DNA from: Streptomyces sp. NBC_01669
GTDB lineage: Bacteria > Actinomycetota > Actinomycetes > Streptomycetales > Streptomycetaceae
NCBI RefSeq assembly: GCF_026339735.1
Contig: NZ_JAPEQG010000002.1
Location: 930,001 to 994,000, forward strand
Reading direction: 5' to 3'
DNA: 64,000 nucleotides
Numbering within the stretch: position 1 is the stretch's first letter; the number at the start of each line of letters is the position of its first letter. This document shows positions 1 to 7,778 of this stretch, in pieces. Both the position numbers and the translations under genes were made by a program. The notes under the pieces are model-generated. The model did no database searches. It worked only from the letters and a program-made list of their open reading frames with translations, and was not told the origin of the DNA.

Positions 1-292
1 ACGGACCGATGCGGACCAGGTCCTGACGGTCCATCTCAACCGCGTTCAGTTCCGCTGCCGCCCGGCGCACCTCAATCTCCGGAACACTCCACTGGCCGCC
101 GCTTGCCTTCACCGTCGCCACCACACGGCCGCCGAGCAGGACGTACCCCGCCCTGGCATTGGCAGGAGAGCAGGTGAACGCCGCAGAAGCCGCCGGCACA
201 GCGCGGCCGGCCGTCAAGCCGGCCCACAGAGCGTCCGCGGCGCCGAAAGTGATCAGGCCGCCCGTACGGCCCGGGATGACACGCTCTGACAT
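1..292 (-). CDS. Hypothetical protein, cut by the window edge
   Basis: The reading frame starts with ATG at 292 (MSERVIPGRTGG) and stays open for about 97 residues to the window edge, so the C-terminus is missing. Codon use has the high third-position GC of a real Streptomyces gene. The product is soluble, with an alanine-rich first half and an acidic and basic second half (VRRAAAELNAVEMDRQDLV). No family was recognised. Its start overlaps the end of the gene upstream (253-528) by about 40 bases, which suggests co-transcription and translational coupling. This two-gene style is common in plasmid and integrative-element regions, but no function can be assigned. Confidence 0.55.
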   Translation of the reverse strand, partial: MSERVIPGRTGGLITFGAADALWAGLTAGRAVPAASAAFTCSPANARAGYVLLGGRVVATVKASGGQWSVPEIEVRRAAAELNAVEMDRQDLVRIGP

Positions 293-528
293 ACCGACAG
301 GCTAACGGCCGGTCTCCGCAGCACCGCCCGCATCGCCTCCCCATCTGTGACCTCGACAACCGCGCGCGACCACAGACCCACTCCGGCATTGGCGGCCGGG
401 ACCAGGCTCGAGGCCGCCGCCCACCGCCAGGCCGCAACCGGCACCTTCAGCCGGCCCGCTGCCTGGTACCCGTCGTACGCCTCACACATCACGACCACTC
501 CGGCGTCCGGGGTCGTGGCCCCTTTCAC
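253..528 (-). CDS. Hypothetical protein upstream of and overlapping the edge gene
   Basis: Begins at GTG 528 (residues VKGATTPDAGVVVM) and encodes about 91 residues, rich in Ala, Val and Trp with no membrane segment. The same frame stays open and coding-like upstream of 528 (LYARASSKVSQTF) until an in-frame TGA near 613, with no ATG, so the true start is unclear and the 5' end may have been lost. The last 12 codons overlap the start of the next gene in another frame. No family was recognised. It could be the remaining part of a longer protein. Confidence 0.45.
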   Translation of the reverse strand: MKGATTPDAGVVVMCEAYDGYQAAGRLKVPVAAWRWAAASSLVPAANAGVGLWSRAVVEVTDGEAMRAVLRRPAVSLSVCQSVSSRAVRAA

Positions 529-659
529 GAAGGTCTGGCTTACCTTCGAACTGGCGCGTGCGTAGAGCCTGGGTTCCCGCGCCGGACCCGGGCGAGCCCG
601 GCCCGTACCGCTTCAGTCGCTGTCCCCAGAGGGCTGGCGCGGGCGCTTCAGTTCAGGTT

Positions 660-725
660 CGCGGAAAGCCCACCGCCGACAAGCTCCAGGCGCTGGCCGC
701 CCTCGGGCTGGAGTGGGCGGCGTAG
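660..725 (+). pseudogene. Helicase-associated (HA) domain C-terminal scrap, copy 1
   Basis: The last 21 codons before TAG 725 encode a tail ending DKLQALAALGLEWAA. It matches the closing pattern (D-K-L-x-x-x-Q-x-x-A-L-x-x-L-G-x-x-W-A) of the longer HA-domain remnants at 2487-2630 and 5366-6342 and of those at 35 and 37 kb. Upstream of it the frame no longer resembles the family, so only the extreme C-terminus survives. HA domains are DNA- or RNA-contacting modules at the C-terminal side of large superfamily 2 helicases. Confidence 0.5.
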
Positions 726-877
726 TAGCTGGCGAGTCTGCCGGGGCGGTGGTCCGAAGGGCGTAACCCGAACGGATGTGGAGCTCGGACTGGCAAAGCC
801 TAGCTGGACTCTGGTGTGGGCTCCAGAGCGTCTACGTCTGACGTGGAGCCCTTCAGCAGACCAGTCTCCGCTGCCAC

Positions 878-1171
878 CCTTACGAGCACGTCGTCGAGGG
901 TCTGGCCCTCGACACCGCCGCCGGGCTGCTGCACGCCCATCCCGCCCATCTGGTACGGGTGTTCAGCAGGGCGTACGGCATCGCCCCACACCAGTACCTG
1001 ATGTCCCGGCGGGTCGGCCGGGCCCGGCGCCTGCTGCTGGAGGGACGGGCGCCGGGCGAGGTGGCGGCGGCCAGCGGCTTCTACGACCAGGCCCATCTCA
1101 CCCGGCACTTCGGCCGGTTGGTGGGCGTGCCGCCGGGACGCTACCGGGCGGGCGTGCGCGGAACGTCGTAG
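878..1171 (+). pseudogene. AraC-family regulator, C-terminal DNA-binding domain only
   Basis: An open frame of about 98 codons carries the double helix-turn-helix of AraC regulators: LLHAHPAHLVRVF, then GIAPHQYLMSRRVGRARRLL, then the second helix-turn-helix AAASGFYDQAHLTRHFGR and the PPGRYR end. The usual N-terminal effector-binding domain (about 150 residues or more) is missing, and no start codon with a ribosome binding site precedes the conserved part. It is best read as a truncated regulator. Its convergent neighbour at 1176-1976 is only 4 bases away. Confidence 0.7.
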
Positions 1172-1175
1172 CCGC

Positions 1176-1976
1176 TCACTTGACGTCGACGTAGTCGCCG
1201 GCCGCGGTCGCCCCGCCGGTCGTGTCCGTCTCGCCGAAGGTCCAGCGCCAGTAGCCGTCGGCGGAGGCGGTGACCGTGGTCTTCAGGGCACCGGCCGAGT
1301 TCGCCTTCACGATCTTGACCGTGGTGTAGGTGCTGGTGCCGGCCTTGCGGAACTGGAGCTTGGCCGACTTGCCGCCGAAGCCCGTGTACTTGTGCTGCGC
1401 CCAGTCGGCGCGGGTGATCGTGCCGGCCACGGTGAGCGTCTTGCCCTTGGCGACGGGCTCCGGGGAGGCGTTGACGGTGACCTTCGCCGCGCGCTTGACC
1501 CGGACCGTGCCGAAGCCGGTCAGGTACTCCGTGCTCTTGGGCTGGCCGTTCTTCCAGATACGGGCCATGACCCCGATCTTCCAGGTCGTGGCGTCGCTGT
1601 TGGAGTCCAGGGTGTAGCGCGGGTCGATGTACAGCTCGCCGTCGCACTGGGAGGGCGAGTAGTCGGAGTAGGTGATGACGTAGCTCATGTGAATGCCGTC
1701 GTCGCCCTCGTAGCCCTTGGCGGCCGTGGTGCCGCGGTACAGGAAGGGGTACGTGTTCGCGTCCCCCGCCTTGACCCCGGACGGCCAGGTCTTCCGGAAC
1801 GCGAAGTCGGGGGTGACCTCGGCGCTGGTGCCCACGATGATGGGCTTGCCGTTGTTGAGGACCAGGTTCGACACGGTGATGCCGGTGTCCGCCGCCTCCG
1901 CGGTCGGCGCGGTGAACGTCCCCAGGGCGAGGGTTCCCGCGAGTACGACCGCGGAGCCGGATCTGCCTGCGCGCAT
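1176..1976 (-). CDS. Secreted protein with Ig-like C-terminal region
   Basis: The likely start is ATG 1976 (MRAGRSGSAVV), because a classic Sec signal peptide follows at once: basic n-region, hydrophobic stretch VVLAGTLALGTF, and an Ala-x-Ala cleavage site near TAEAAD. An in-frame start 21 codons upstream would place a non-signal extension in front. The mature part (about 240 residues) has a beta-rich N-terminal half with a Tyr-rich patch (VITYSDYSPSQ). The C-terminal part, AKVTVNASPEPVAKGKTLTV followed by YWRWTFGET, is typical of extracellular Ig-like or calcium-binding proteins of streptomycetes. The exact role is unknown. It is probably exported alone, with no operon partner. Confidence 0.7.
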   Translation of the reverse strand: MRAGRSGSAVVLAGTLALGTFTAPTAEAADTGITVSNLVLNNGKPIIVGTSAEVTPDFAFRKTWPSGVKAGDANTYPFLYRGTTAAKGYEGDDGIHMSYVITYSDYSPSQCDGELYIDPRYTLDSNSDATTWKIGVMARIWKNGQPKSTEYLTGFGTVRVKRAAKVTVNASPEPVAKGKTLTVAGTITRADWAQHKYTGFGGKSAKLQFRKAGTSTYTTVKIVKANSAGALKTTVTASADGYWRWTFGETDTTGGATAAGDYVDVK

Positions 1977-2061
1977 GCACTGCCTCTTCGTCGGTGGGAG
2001 ACCGGTGTGGTCCCGGTGCGGAACGAGCCGGTCGTCCACGCTAGCAGGCGCTCAGGAAACG

Positions 2062-2478
2062 TCAGTCGGATATTCGGGGCCCGAAGTGCCGGTCCCGCTG
2101 GGCGTCGTACAGGTTGCGCGGGCGTACGACGTCCGTGGTGACGTACAGCTCCAGCCGGGAGTGCAGGTCGCCGGTGAAGTCGGGGACGTCGATCTGGTCG
2201 AACTCGGTGACCGTGCTGATGCCGACGGTAGCGGAGTACGGGGCCAGGCCGTCGATCTTCATCAGGCCGGCGCGGCCGTTGGTCACGCGGATGTTCCAGT
2301 GGGCGAAGCGCACGCCGAACAGCGGGCCGGCGATGGCGTCGCCGCCGTGGCGGCCGTTGTTGTCGACGGTGATGTCGGTGCGGACGTTGGCGAACGGCAG
2401 CCCGCGGTGGCTGTCGAAGGTGCCCATGCGCATGTAGGCGCGCGACCAGACGCTGTAGGAGGACAGGCCCTCAACATT
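2062..2478 (-). pseudogene. C-terminal remnant, possibly of a secreted carbohydrate-active or beta-helix protein
   Basis: About 139 codons are open from the junction near 2478 to TGA 2062. The first part (VEGLSSYSVWSRAY) has no start codon, and the first ATG lies 15 residues in. Features include repeated short beta-strand-like stretches (TDITVDNNGRHGGDA, HWNIRVTNGRAGLM) reminiscent of right-handed beta-helix polysaccharide lyases or hydrolases, but this family call is weak. The 5' end abuts the HA fragment at 2487, which shows that a rearrangement removed the N-terminus. Confidence 0.45.
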
Positions 2479-2486
2479 GACCGAGG

Positions 2487-2630
2487 AAGCACGAGGAGCC
2501 CGTCGAGATCGACGGCCAGCAGCACATCGTGAAACTCGGCGTATTCATCAGCAACACCAAAACCCGACGCGACAAACTCACCCACGAGCAACGCACCGCC
2601 CTCGCCGAACTCGGAGTGCGGTGGGCATAG
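2487..2630 (+). pseudogene. HA-domain protein C-terminus, copy 2
   Basis: The frame reads EEPVEIDGQQHIVKLGVF, then ISNTKTRRDKLTHEQR, then ALAELGVRWA before TAG 2630. This is the same C-terminal module as the longer copy at 5366-6342 (ISNTK / DKLTPEQRDALAELGV). Only 47 codons remain, and the 5' end is fused to the tail-less gene at 2062-2478. A perfect terminator hairpin lies about 55 bases downstream. Confidence 0.75.
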
Positions 2631-2685
2631 AGGCGGGCGCGGGCGGTCGTTGAACCGCAAGGCCAAGCGAGGTGCATAGAGAGAC

Positions 2686-2704
2686 CCCGGGACGTCGTCC
2701 CGGG
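2686..2704. terminator. Perfect GC-rich hairpin after HA copy 2
   Basis: An 8-bp perfect stem (CCCGGGAC / GTCCCGGG) with loop GTC is followed by ATTTCGT. It lies between the convergent HA remnant and the kinase gene and probably served both as a terminator. The 18 bases 2680-2697, which include the left arm, recur exactly at 6387-6404 after HA copy 3, where the right arm has been lost. Confidence 0.6.
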
Positions 2705-2715
2705 ATTTCGTGCCG

Positions 2716-3249
2716 TCAGCGCTCCAACGCAGGAAGGCCGGTCAGACCGGTTTCGAGCAGAATGCGGTCGACGGTCTCGGTCAGGGCGCTGTCGGCACTG
2801 ATGACGGTCTCAATTCCGCCAGGGAGCAGATCGAGTTCCCGGTACCAGTCCCGCAGCTGCGGCTCGCTGACCTCGTGCGCAATCGGCTTGGTGGCATGCC
2901 GGGCAAGCGTCTCCGTGAACGGCACGTGAAGGTAGTAGCCGTGGGTCGGGCCACGATGGTCAGCGCGCAGCTGGGCAAGCATGTCGCCGTAGTGGTCGGC
3001 GTACAGGATCCCTTCAACGACGACGTGGTACCCGGCATCGAGCGCGTAGCGGGCCGTCAGGTCGATCAGGCCGATGTTCGCCGCTCCGGGCCGGTCCCGC
3101 TCGCGCAGGACGATCCGGCGCAGGTTGTCCTGGCCCACGAGGGCCAGGCCGCGGCCGAATCGGTCGCGGATGCCGGCCGCGACGGACGACTTGCCCGAGG
3201 CGCTGTTTCCTCGCAAGACGACCAGCCTCGTGTCTTCTGTGCCCACCAT
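2716..3249 (-). CDS. Small P-loop kinase-like ATPase (zeta-toxin-like fold)
   Basis: Starts at ATG 3249 (MVGTEDTRLVVLRGNSASGK). The Walker A motif GNSASGKSS is at residues 14-22 and follows the first beta strand LVVLRG. Later come GQDNLRR (phosphate-acceptor region), a hydrophobic strand YHVVVEGILY that ends in an acidic residue as a Walker B does, and an arginine-containing lid (FTETLARHATK). At about 177 residues it has the size of stand-alone AAA/AAA_33 kinases of the adenylylsulfate, chloramphenicol and zeta-toxin group. Substrate is unknown, and no antitoxin-like partner is adjacent. No clear ribosome binding site precedes ATG 3249. GTG codons just upstream are alternative starts. Confidence 0.75.
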   Translation of the reverse strand: MVGTEDTRLVVLRGNSASGKSSVAAGIRDRFGRGLALVGQDNLRRIVLRERDRPGAANIGLIDLTARYALDAGYHVVVEGILYADHYGDMLAQLRADHRGPTHGYYLHVPFTETLARHATKPIAHEVSEPQLRDWYRELDLLPGGIETVISADSALTETVDRILLETGLTGLPALER

Positions 3250-3362
3250 CACCCGGGCGAGGCTACCGGCGGCCACTGACACCGCCCGTCCGTCGGTGCT
3301 CGGCCCGGTGCCGGGGTGGGCAAGCCGTCGCGGAGGGCGGCTTGCCCAGGTTCTCCTCCGGC

Positions 3363-3761
<399 letters not shown>

Positions 3762-3960
3762 TCGTACAGTGGCGCGCTCCACCTGGACGCCAGGGACCAC
3801 GCCCGCTCCACGGTGTGTGGGCCGAAGGCAGACGGGATGGCAGCTGGGGTGGGTTGAGGTCGGCTGGGAGCGTCTGAGGGTTTTCGCATCGGAGCACGAC
3901 CTGCGAGCATGTATACCCTCGGTCGCCGACAGGAGGCTGGCCACCACCTGGAGGAGGCCC

Positions 3961-4176
3961 GTGAAGCGGCGGCTTGCCCAGTTCGGTGTCATCTTTCTGG
4001 GCATCGAGGCGTGGGTGGCCCTCCGCGACACGACTTCAGTTGTTTCGTTGGCGATCGGCTGCGTGTCCGTCGCAATACTTGCCTGTTGCTTCGCTATCCG
4101 TGTCTGGAGAGAGATCCAGGCCATCAAGGACGACAACAAGCAGACCCGGGACCGCGACCGGAATGACCATCGCTGA
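3961..4176 (+). CDS. Small two-helix membrane protein
   Basis: The start is GTG 3961 (VKRRLAQFGVIFLG), chosen because GGAGGAGG sits 5-10 bases upstream. The longer open frame upstream of it has no ribosome binding site. The 71-residue product has two hydrophobic stretches, LAQFGVIFLGIEAWVAL and VSLAIGCVSVAILACCFAI, followed by a charged cytoplasmic tail (REIQAIKDDNKQTRDRD). It probably spans the membrane twice. No family was recognised. Confidence 0.6.
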   Translation: MKRRLAQFGVIFLGIEAWVALRDTTSVVSLAIGCVSVAILACCFAIRVWREIQAIKDDNKQTRDRDRNDHR

Positions 4177-4237
4177 CCGTTCCGGCCAAGGGCTGTCCCG
4201 TAAGTATCGAACTATCGTTTCGGCAACGCCGGGCGGC

Positions 4238-4969
4238 ATGATGACCTCTGTGACGAACAGCGCGGATCTGCACCCTGCCCGGTTGCCGGGTTACGGCGAT
4301 GAGCCGTTCACTCACCGGCATGAGCTGCTGAACGAGCGATTGTTCTGGTTGGCGCACCTCCACGACTGGGCGGACAGCACAGACGCGGAGGAGCTGCTGT
4401 ACGGAGCCGACTACGACGCGGCCGGAGCCTTCCAGCGCCGTTTGTTCGAGCAGGCCGACTGGCCCACGTTCACCGTCCCGCTGCGGGCCGGCCACTGCCT
4501 CCATATCGTCTACCGCACGTTCGAGGAGGACGAGGGCATCGACTATCTCCTGCATCACCCCGATTGGAATCGGGTCGAGCTCCTCGCCACGGAGGAAGGC
4601 CACTTCATGGGCCCCGGCCTGTCGTGGCCGGAGCTGGTCGCGGCGGCGGGCAACGCCTTGCCCGGCGGCACCACCACGGACCCCCACGCGCGCTTGCTGC
4701 TCCTGCTGCCCGCCCTCGGCGACGATGCCCTACCGGACGATGCGAAGGGTTGCCTGGCGGCTGCCTTGCGGGCCCGCATCGGAGTCGAGGCCGCCGACAC
4801 GCTGGCCGCCGCCCTCCTCGAAGCCCAGGGCCTATGGGGTCCGGCGCGCTGGACGACCACCGAGCGCGGTATCCGTATCAACGACGGCGAGTACTCGGTT
4901 CGCAACCCGGCAAACCTCGCTCTATTGCCCGCCCGCCTGGCCAGCGTCTCTGTCGCGCTGTCTCCTTAG
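4238..4969 (+). CDS. Hypothetical soluble protein
   Basis: Begins at ATG 4238 or 4241 (MMTSVTNSADLHPARLPGYG) and encodes about 243 residues. The N-terminal half is rich in aromatic and acidic residues (HRHELLNERLFWLAHLHDW, TFEEDEGIDYLLHHPDW) and the C-terminal half in Ala and Leu helices. No membrane segment or catalytic motif was seen and no family was named. The TAG stop (4967-4969) overlaps the first two bases of the 25-bp hairpin at 4968, so the hairpin probably acts as its terminator or marks an insertion right at the gene end. Confidence 0.65.
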   Translation: MMTSVTNSADLHPARLPGYGDEPFTHRHELLNERLFWLAHLHDWADSTDAEELLYGADYDAAGAFQRRLFEQADWPTFTVPLRAGHCLHIVYRTFEEDEGIDYLLHHPDWNRVELLATEEGHFMGPGLSWPELVAAAGNALPGGTTTDPHARLLLLLPALGDDALPDDAKGCLAAALRARIGVEAADTLAAALLEAQGLWGPARWTTTERGIRINDGEYSVRNPANLALLPARLASVSVALSP

Positions 4970-5022
4970 CTTGGCTTTAAACCCCACCAAGATCATTTCT
5001 TGGTGGGGTTTAAAGCCAAGCT
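4968..5022. repeat. Perfect 25-bp inverted repeat with 5-base loop
   Basis: The left arm 4968-4992 and right arm 4998-5022 are exact reverse complements, separated by TCATT. The arms contain GGCTTTAAACCCCACCAAG and are AT-rich next to their surroundings. It is either a strong bidirectional terminator or two insertion-sequence ends facing each other. The latter is suggested by the transposase remnant that begins 125 bases to the right. Confidence 0.85.
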
Positions 5023-5146
5023 TAATCGGTTCACAGCAACGTCAAGGAAGACCTGCCCGCGCCGGGCAAGCCATCCCACCGACAGGCGCGACTTGGCAAG
5101 ATCCTGCCGGACGAAATGGACTGCCGCGGCAAGTGATCTTACTGCG

Positions 5147-5365
5147 ATGATCTTGGCCGTGGTTGGTGTAATTACGGCGTCGGAGCCGTCCTGGATAGGC
5201 CCGTTCACCGGGCTGAGCCCGCGCGCCTTCGGCAAGCTGGTGGCCCAGCTGCGGCGCGAGGGCGCCGACGCGTCCGGCCGGGGGCGGCCGTGGAAGCTGT
5301 CGCTGGAGGACCGTGTGCTGCTGGTGGCAGCGACTCCACCAACCATCAGGTGGTCATCGACGCCG
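5147..5365 (+). pseudogene. IS5-type (HTH_Tnp_4 / DDE_Tnp_4) transposase with internal deletion
   Basis: From ATG 5147 the frame reads MILAVVGVITASEPSWIGPF, then FTGLSPRAFGKLVAQLRREG and LSLEDRVLLVAA, the N-terminal helix-turn-helix of a common streptomycete IS5-family transposase. The DNA then jumps, with a change of frame, to STNHQVVIDA, which in that family lies in the catalytic domain near the middle of the protein. An internal deletion therefore joined the two parts and removed the first catalytic Asp. The remainder is fused directly to HA copy 3. The element cannot move by itself. Confidence 0.7.
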
Positions 5366-6342
5366 CCACCATCGCCGCGTTCCTGCGCACCCGCGTCTAC
5401 CGGCCCGAATCGCTTGTGTGGCTGGAGGGCTACCAAGCCCTCCGCCGCTGGCGGGCCGAGAACGACATCCACGGGCTCTACGCCGTCCCCTACGATACCG
5501 AGACCGAAGCCAGCGTCACAAAAAACTTCCCACTGGGGCGGTGGGTGCACCAGCAGAGGCGCGCCCTGCGCGCCAGCGACCTCGAGGCGCACCGCAAGGA
5601 GCAGCTGGACGCCGAAGGCATGGTCTGGGAGCCGGGAGACGAGGCATGGGAGACGAAGCTCGCCGCGCTTCGCAGCTATCGCCGTGCGCACGGGCACCTG
5701 GCACCCCGGCAGGATGCCGTATGGGGCGAAGAAGACAACGAACTGGTGTCCATCGGACAGCTCATGGCCAACCTCCGCAGGAAAGGCGGACTCGGCAAAA
5801 ACCCCGAACGCGCGGAGAAGCGTGCCGCGCAGCTGACGGCCGTCGATGAGGACTGGTGCTGTCCCTGGCCACTGGACTGGCAACGCCACTACGCCGTACT
5901 CCGCGACCTCGCCGAAACCGAACCCGGCGGCAACCTCCCCGAGATCCAGCCCGGCGTGCTCTTCGAAGGTGATGACCTGGGGCGCTGGATCGAGCGGCAG
6001 GCCCGCGACTGGGTACAACTGGCCGAGGAGCAGCGGGAACGGCTGACCGCACTGGGCGTGAAGCCCACTGAACGACCGGCCCCGGCCCCCAAGGCCGCAG
6101 CGAAGGGGGCGGGCAAGGCGTCAGCGGCCTTCCAGCGGGGCGTAGCAGCCCTCACCCAATACATCGCGCGGGAAGGCGCCAGCACGCCGGTACCCCGAGC
6201 GCACCTCGAACCTGTCGTCATCAACGGCCAGGAGCACAAACTGAAGCTCGGCGTATGGGTCTCCAACACCAAGGCGAGGCGCGACAAGCTCACCCCCGAG
6301 CAGCGGGACGCCCTGGCCGAACTCGGAGTGGGGTGGGCATAA
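5366..6342 (+). pseudogene. HA-domain protein C-terminal half, copy 3 (longest)
   Basis: About 325 codons are open and end at TAA 6342. The sequence has the spaced Trp and Leu pattern of helicase-associated (HA, PF03457-like) repeats: LVWLEGYQALRRWRAENDI, KLAALRSYRRAHGHLAP, IGQLMANLRRKGGLGKNP, WPLDWQRHYAVLRDLAE. A Pro/Ala-rich linker follows, then the closing module ISNTK-like / DKLTPEQRDALAELGVGWA. The helicase ATPase part is absent. The 5' side is fused in frame to a transposase scrap (STNHQVVIDA), so a fused product starting inside it is conceivable, but no ribosome binding site was seen. Large proteins with this C-terminus are known from streptomycete chromosome ends and plasmids. Confidence 0.7.
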
Positions 6343-6386
6343 CAAGCGCAGCAGAGCGGTGAAACCTACGGGCAAGCAAAGTGAAC

Positions 6387-6404
6387 AGAGACCCCGGGAC
6401 GTCG
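6387..6404 (+). repeat. Second copy of the HA 3'-flank sequence
   Basis: Eighteen bases (AGAGACCCCGGGACGTCG) are identical to 2680-2697 and lie at the same distance after the HA stop codon. The 40 bases before it also align loosely with the flank of copy 2. The right arm of the terminator is missing here, so the junction with the relaxase region lies just after 6404. Confidence 0.6.
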
Positions 6405-7778
6405 CGTGCGCATCGTCGGTGCGCATCGGATGCGCTCAGCGGGGCGCACCGGAACTCTGGCCGGGGCCGGGCTGGTGCGGGCGGTGTGCACACTGGTCGT
6501 CCTCGCAGTGCGGGCGCGGTGCGGTTTCATCGGGGAGGCCAGGGGCCTGGTGCATCCGCTCGCGAACCTCCGCGTTCAGCTTCGTGCCCGCCCGCTCGAA
6601 CCGAAGCAGCTGGTCGGCGGTCAACTCCAGTGCTGCTATGTCGGTGCGCAGTGCGTCCAGGTCGACGGCCCGGCGGGCCTTGCGGACAGGGCGGTCCTCC
6701 TGGGCGAGGAGGTTCAGCTGCTCGGGCATCGCGGCCTGCTGGTGGAACGCCACGTCGTACGGATCCCGGCCGGTGCTGCGGGCTGTACGCAGCTGCGCCG
6801 TCAGCACTGCGCCGGCGATGACGGCGCGGTCGTAGCGCAGCGGCACCCGGGGTATGTCCCACTGCCTCGCTTCCCGGGGAAGCCGGGGTGCGGCCGGGTC
6901 GCCGGGGTCGGCCGGGGGATTGCGGTCCGGCTCGGGAACGTCGGTCGGCGGGCGCCGGGCGGGAGCGGCGCCGGGCAGGGCCCAGCGCGCGGTGTAGAGG
7001 CGGTACTCCGGGCGCTGCCCGCGCGACGTCCTCGCGTCGGTGATGTCGGTGCAGTACGCGGCGAGCGCGGCGTCCACGATCCGCTCGTCCAGGCCCCGCT
7101 CGCGGCGGCGGCCGCGCAGGACCAGGGCAAGGTGGCGGCGGGCTTCGGCAAGCAGGTGCCGACCGTGAAACCCGCCGCCGCCGTTCATCACGAACACGCA
7201 CGCGGTGACGTCAACGGCCGCCAGGGCGACGTCGACCACCGCGGCGACGCGGGCCCGGATCGCGGCGGCCGCGGCGCGGGCGCGCTCGAGTACTCGATGA
7301 CGTCGAGCTCCACCCCGGAGTTGAGGATGGCGCTCGCCTTCCACGAGGCGCGCAGCTGAGCAAGCGGCCGGGCGCACTGCTTGGGCGGGCGGGTCTTGCG
7401 GGCGGCGATCCGGTTCAGCTTGGTGCGGGCCCGCTCGGAGACGACGGGCAGGAACTTCAGCTCGCCGTCGTCGTCGACGGCGGTGACGTACTCGGCCTCC
7501 AGCTCCGTCAGGCAGGCGGCGATCTGCTCGCCGCGCCGCGCGGTCCAACCGATCAGCTCGTGCGGTACCCCGGCGATCTCCATGACCGGTCGGCGTCCCG
7601 GCGTGACCGTGCGCGGCTCAGAGGCCAACCCCAGGGCCCCGCAGACCTCAGCCATGACGAGCTCGTAGAGCGCGGACGCGGCGACGGTGTTCTCGTACAG
7701 GGCCTCTGTGTGTACAGAACCCCACGTGCCGTCCGGGCGCTGCCCCTTCACCGACAACAGCAGATGGTCATGCAGCAA

